A DNA stretch of 7,694 nucleotides. It comes from JBAWAP01 sp049589355. Lineage in GTDB: Bacteria > Chloroflexota > Anaerolineae > VGOG01. The first letter of the stretch is position 1. Every line of letters begins with the position of its first letter. The notes beneath the pieces were generated by a model. The model worked only from the letters and a program-made list of their open reading frames with translations. It was not told where the DNA came from and ran no database searches. Both the position numbers and the translations under genes were made by a program. Below are positions 6,535 to 7,694 of the stretch, piece by piece. The DNA lies in assembly GCA_049589355.1 (NCBI GenBank), contig JBAWAP010000268.1, forward strand, positions 1 to 7,694. Direction: 5' to 3'.

Positions 6535-6571
6535 TAAAAAGCCCTGGTGAAACTGCCCAAGATGGGATGGC

Positions 6572-6634
6572 CTCTAAGCCCTGACCCCGATCAGGTCGTA
6601 CTCCATGGCCCCTGTGATGAGCACGGGAACCATC
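6572..6634 (-). repeat. 3' end of rimO (direct repeat, copy B)
   Basis: This is the genuine C-terminal coding end of rimO (MVPVLITGAMEYDLIGVRA plus TAG and 2 nt). It matches copy A at 5620-5682 in 60 of 63 positions. The two copies are in the same orientation, 952 bp apart, and bracket the toxin-antitoxin operon including its promoter. Confidence 0.9.
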
Positions 6635-7694
6635 TCCGCTATGGGCAGCTCTTCCTTGACCAAGACCAGGCCGTCTACCTCAGGAGCGTCGTGGTAGGAG
6701 CGCCCCACGCTGAGGCCATCGCCACTGCCCTCGACGAGGACATCCAAGGTCTGTCCCATCATCTGCCGGTTCCTGGCCAGGGAGATGCCTTGCTGCAACT
6801 CCATGAGCTTTTGGTAGCGCTCCTCTTTAACTTGATCGGGGACCTGGTCAGGCAAGACGGCGGCGGGGGTGCCTTCCTCCCGCGAGTAGACGAAGACTCC
6901 CACTCTGTCAAAAGCTACCTCTTCGACGAAATCGAGTAAGGCCTTGGACTCTTCCTCGGTCTCGCCAGGGTAGCCAACGATGAAGGAAGTGCGCAGAGCG
7001 ATGTCGGGCATGGCAGCTCGCAGTCCGGTTATCAAGCGCCGCACCCTATCCACGTGGTGGGGGCGGTTCATGCGGCGCAGGGTGTCGGGGTGAGCGTGCT
7101 GTAGTGGCAAATCCAGATAATGGCAGACCTGGGGGTGCTGGGCCATAGCCTCGATGAGCCTGGGGGTGACGTGCTGGGGGTAGGCATACATCAGGCGCAG
7201 CCAGGGAAGCTCCGGCGCGGCCTTCAAAATGGCTTTGATGAGGCCGGGCAAAGCGTCGCGCTGGCCTCGGTCGCGCCCGTAGGCGGTGGTGTCCTGGGCG
7301 ATGAGGACGATCTCCTTGACCCCCTGCGTCGCCAACTGGCGGGCCTCGTCAACGATGGCTTCTATCGGTCGGCTGCGCGCCGGCCCCTTGATCATGGGGA
7401 TGGCACAGAAGGAGCAGGGGGCGCTGCAGCCATCGGCGATCTGGAGGTAGGCACTGACTCCTTGAACGACGGACCTGGACATTGAGGCAACGGGAGGTAC
7501 GGGCGGGTCGCCGATCATCACCATCGGCCTATCGCCATCCGATGACAGTGCTTCCACCAAGGCGGTGATCTCCATCCAGCGCCTGGTGCCGATGATGCCG
7601 TCCAGTCCGGGGACCTCTTTGACAAGCTCGCGGCCATAGCGTTGGGAGAGGCACCCCGCAGCGATGAGCAACTGTCCTGGCCTCTTGGCCTCGG
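6574..7694 (-). CDS. rimO: Ribosomal protein S12 methylthiotransferase RimO (N-terminus beyond right edge)
   Basis: RimO adds a methylthio group to the beta-carbon of a conserved Asp in ribosomal protein S12, using S-adenosylmethionine and two iron-sulfur clusters in the cytosol. The frame is open to the right edge, entering as EAKRPGQLLIAAGCLSQRYG; the Cys in that stretch is the third Cys expected for the N-terminal methylthiotransferase cluster. The radical-SAM motif CSAPCSFC (CxxxCxxC, codons 7405-7428) is followed by AIPMIKGPARSRP, the form typical of RimO rather than MiaB. The C-terminal TRAM-like domain ends with ITGAMEYDLIGVRA, also typical of RimO. About 372 residues are present, so roughly 60-80 are missing from a usual length of about 430-450. 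The gene looks intact within the window. Its last 19 codons are duplicated downstream at 5620-5682. No clear rho-independent terminator follows; the 38 bp before the next promoter contain only a short CCCA-tct-TGGG hairpin and a later T-run. Confidence 0.95.
   Translation of the reverse strand, partial: EAKRPGQLLIAAGCLSQRYGRELVKEVPGLDGIIGTRRWMEITALVEALSSDGDRPMVMIGDPPVPPVASMSRSVVQGVSAYLQIADGCSAPCSFCAIPMIKGPARSRPIEAIVDEARQLATQGVKEIVLIAQDTTAYGRDRGQRDALPGLIKAILKAAPELPWLRLMYAYPQHVTPRLIEAMAQHPQVCHYLDLPLQHAHPDTLRRMNRPHHVDRVRRLITGLRAAMPDIALRTSFIVGYPGETEEESKALLDFVEEVAFDRVGVFVYSREEGTPAAVLPDQVPDQVKEERYQKLMELQQGISLARNRQMMGQTLDVLVEGSGDGLSVGRSYHDAPEVDGLVLVKEELPIAEMVPVLITGAMEYDLIGVRA

Noticed and set aside
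6535..6573. Rho-independent terminator after rimO
   Set aside because: A CCCA-tct-TGGG hairpin and a later T-run exist, but the stem is 4 bp and the T-run is not adjacent to it.

Overview
All supported genes lie on the minus strand, so the window reads from right to left. The composition is GC-rich: a counted 60-base stretch is 42/60 GC in the protease gene (3781-3840) and 40/60 in rimO (7021-7080). The large secreted protein combines a Thr/Pro linker of the TPTATPTPT kind, a DNRLRE-type domain, a DUF11 domain and a tail ending YLPVVMRNAR. Together these suggest a Chloroflexota bacterium, probably of the Anaerolineae type. This placement is inference from protein style, not from a marker gene.

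Right to left: (1) 6574-7694 is most of rimO, the radical-SAM methylthiotransferase that modifies ribosomal protein S12; its N-terminus lies beyond the right edge. (2) A near-consensus sigma70 promoter (TTGACA-17-TATACT, 6506-6534) drives a compact two-gene module: a 110-aa probable antitoxin (6121-6453) and a 130-aa TumE-family (DUF6516-type) toxin (5729-6121). Their stop and start codons overlap as TGATG. (3) A second copy of the last 19 codons plus stop of rimO lies at 5620-5682 and matches the true rimO end (6572-6634) at 60 of 63 positions. The toxin-antitoxin module is therefore bracketed by 63-bp direct repeats spaced 952 bp apart, as expected for insertion at the 3' end of rimO that restores the gene's end. 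(4) 830-5578 encodes a 1582-aa exported mosaic protein with a metzincin-type zinc protease centre (HEVGHTAGRLH plus a Met-turn), flanked by carbohydrate-binding-like, DUF11, beta-propeller-like, FN3/Ig-like and BACON-like modules. (5) 398-829 is intergenic and carries a second good sigma70-like promoter (610-638). (6) 1-397 is the C-terminal catalytic part of a tyrosine recombinase whose N-terminal half is missing, so it is probably a relic.

The toxin-antitoxin module and the recombinase relic are visibly less GC-rich (28/60, 30/60 and 27/60 in three counted lines) than rimO and the protease gene. The picture is a conserved housekeeping gene whose 3' end has served as an insertion point, next to accessory genes and a decayed integrase. 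The toxin-antitoxin operon may also supply transcripts to the protease gene, because no separate promoter is visible between them. No tRNA, rRNA, CRISPR array or insertion sequence transposase was seen.
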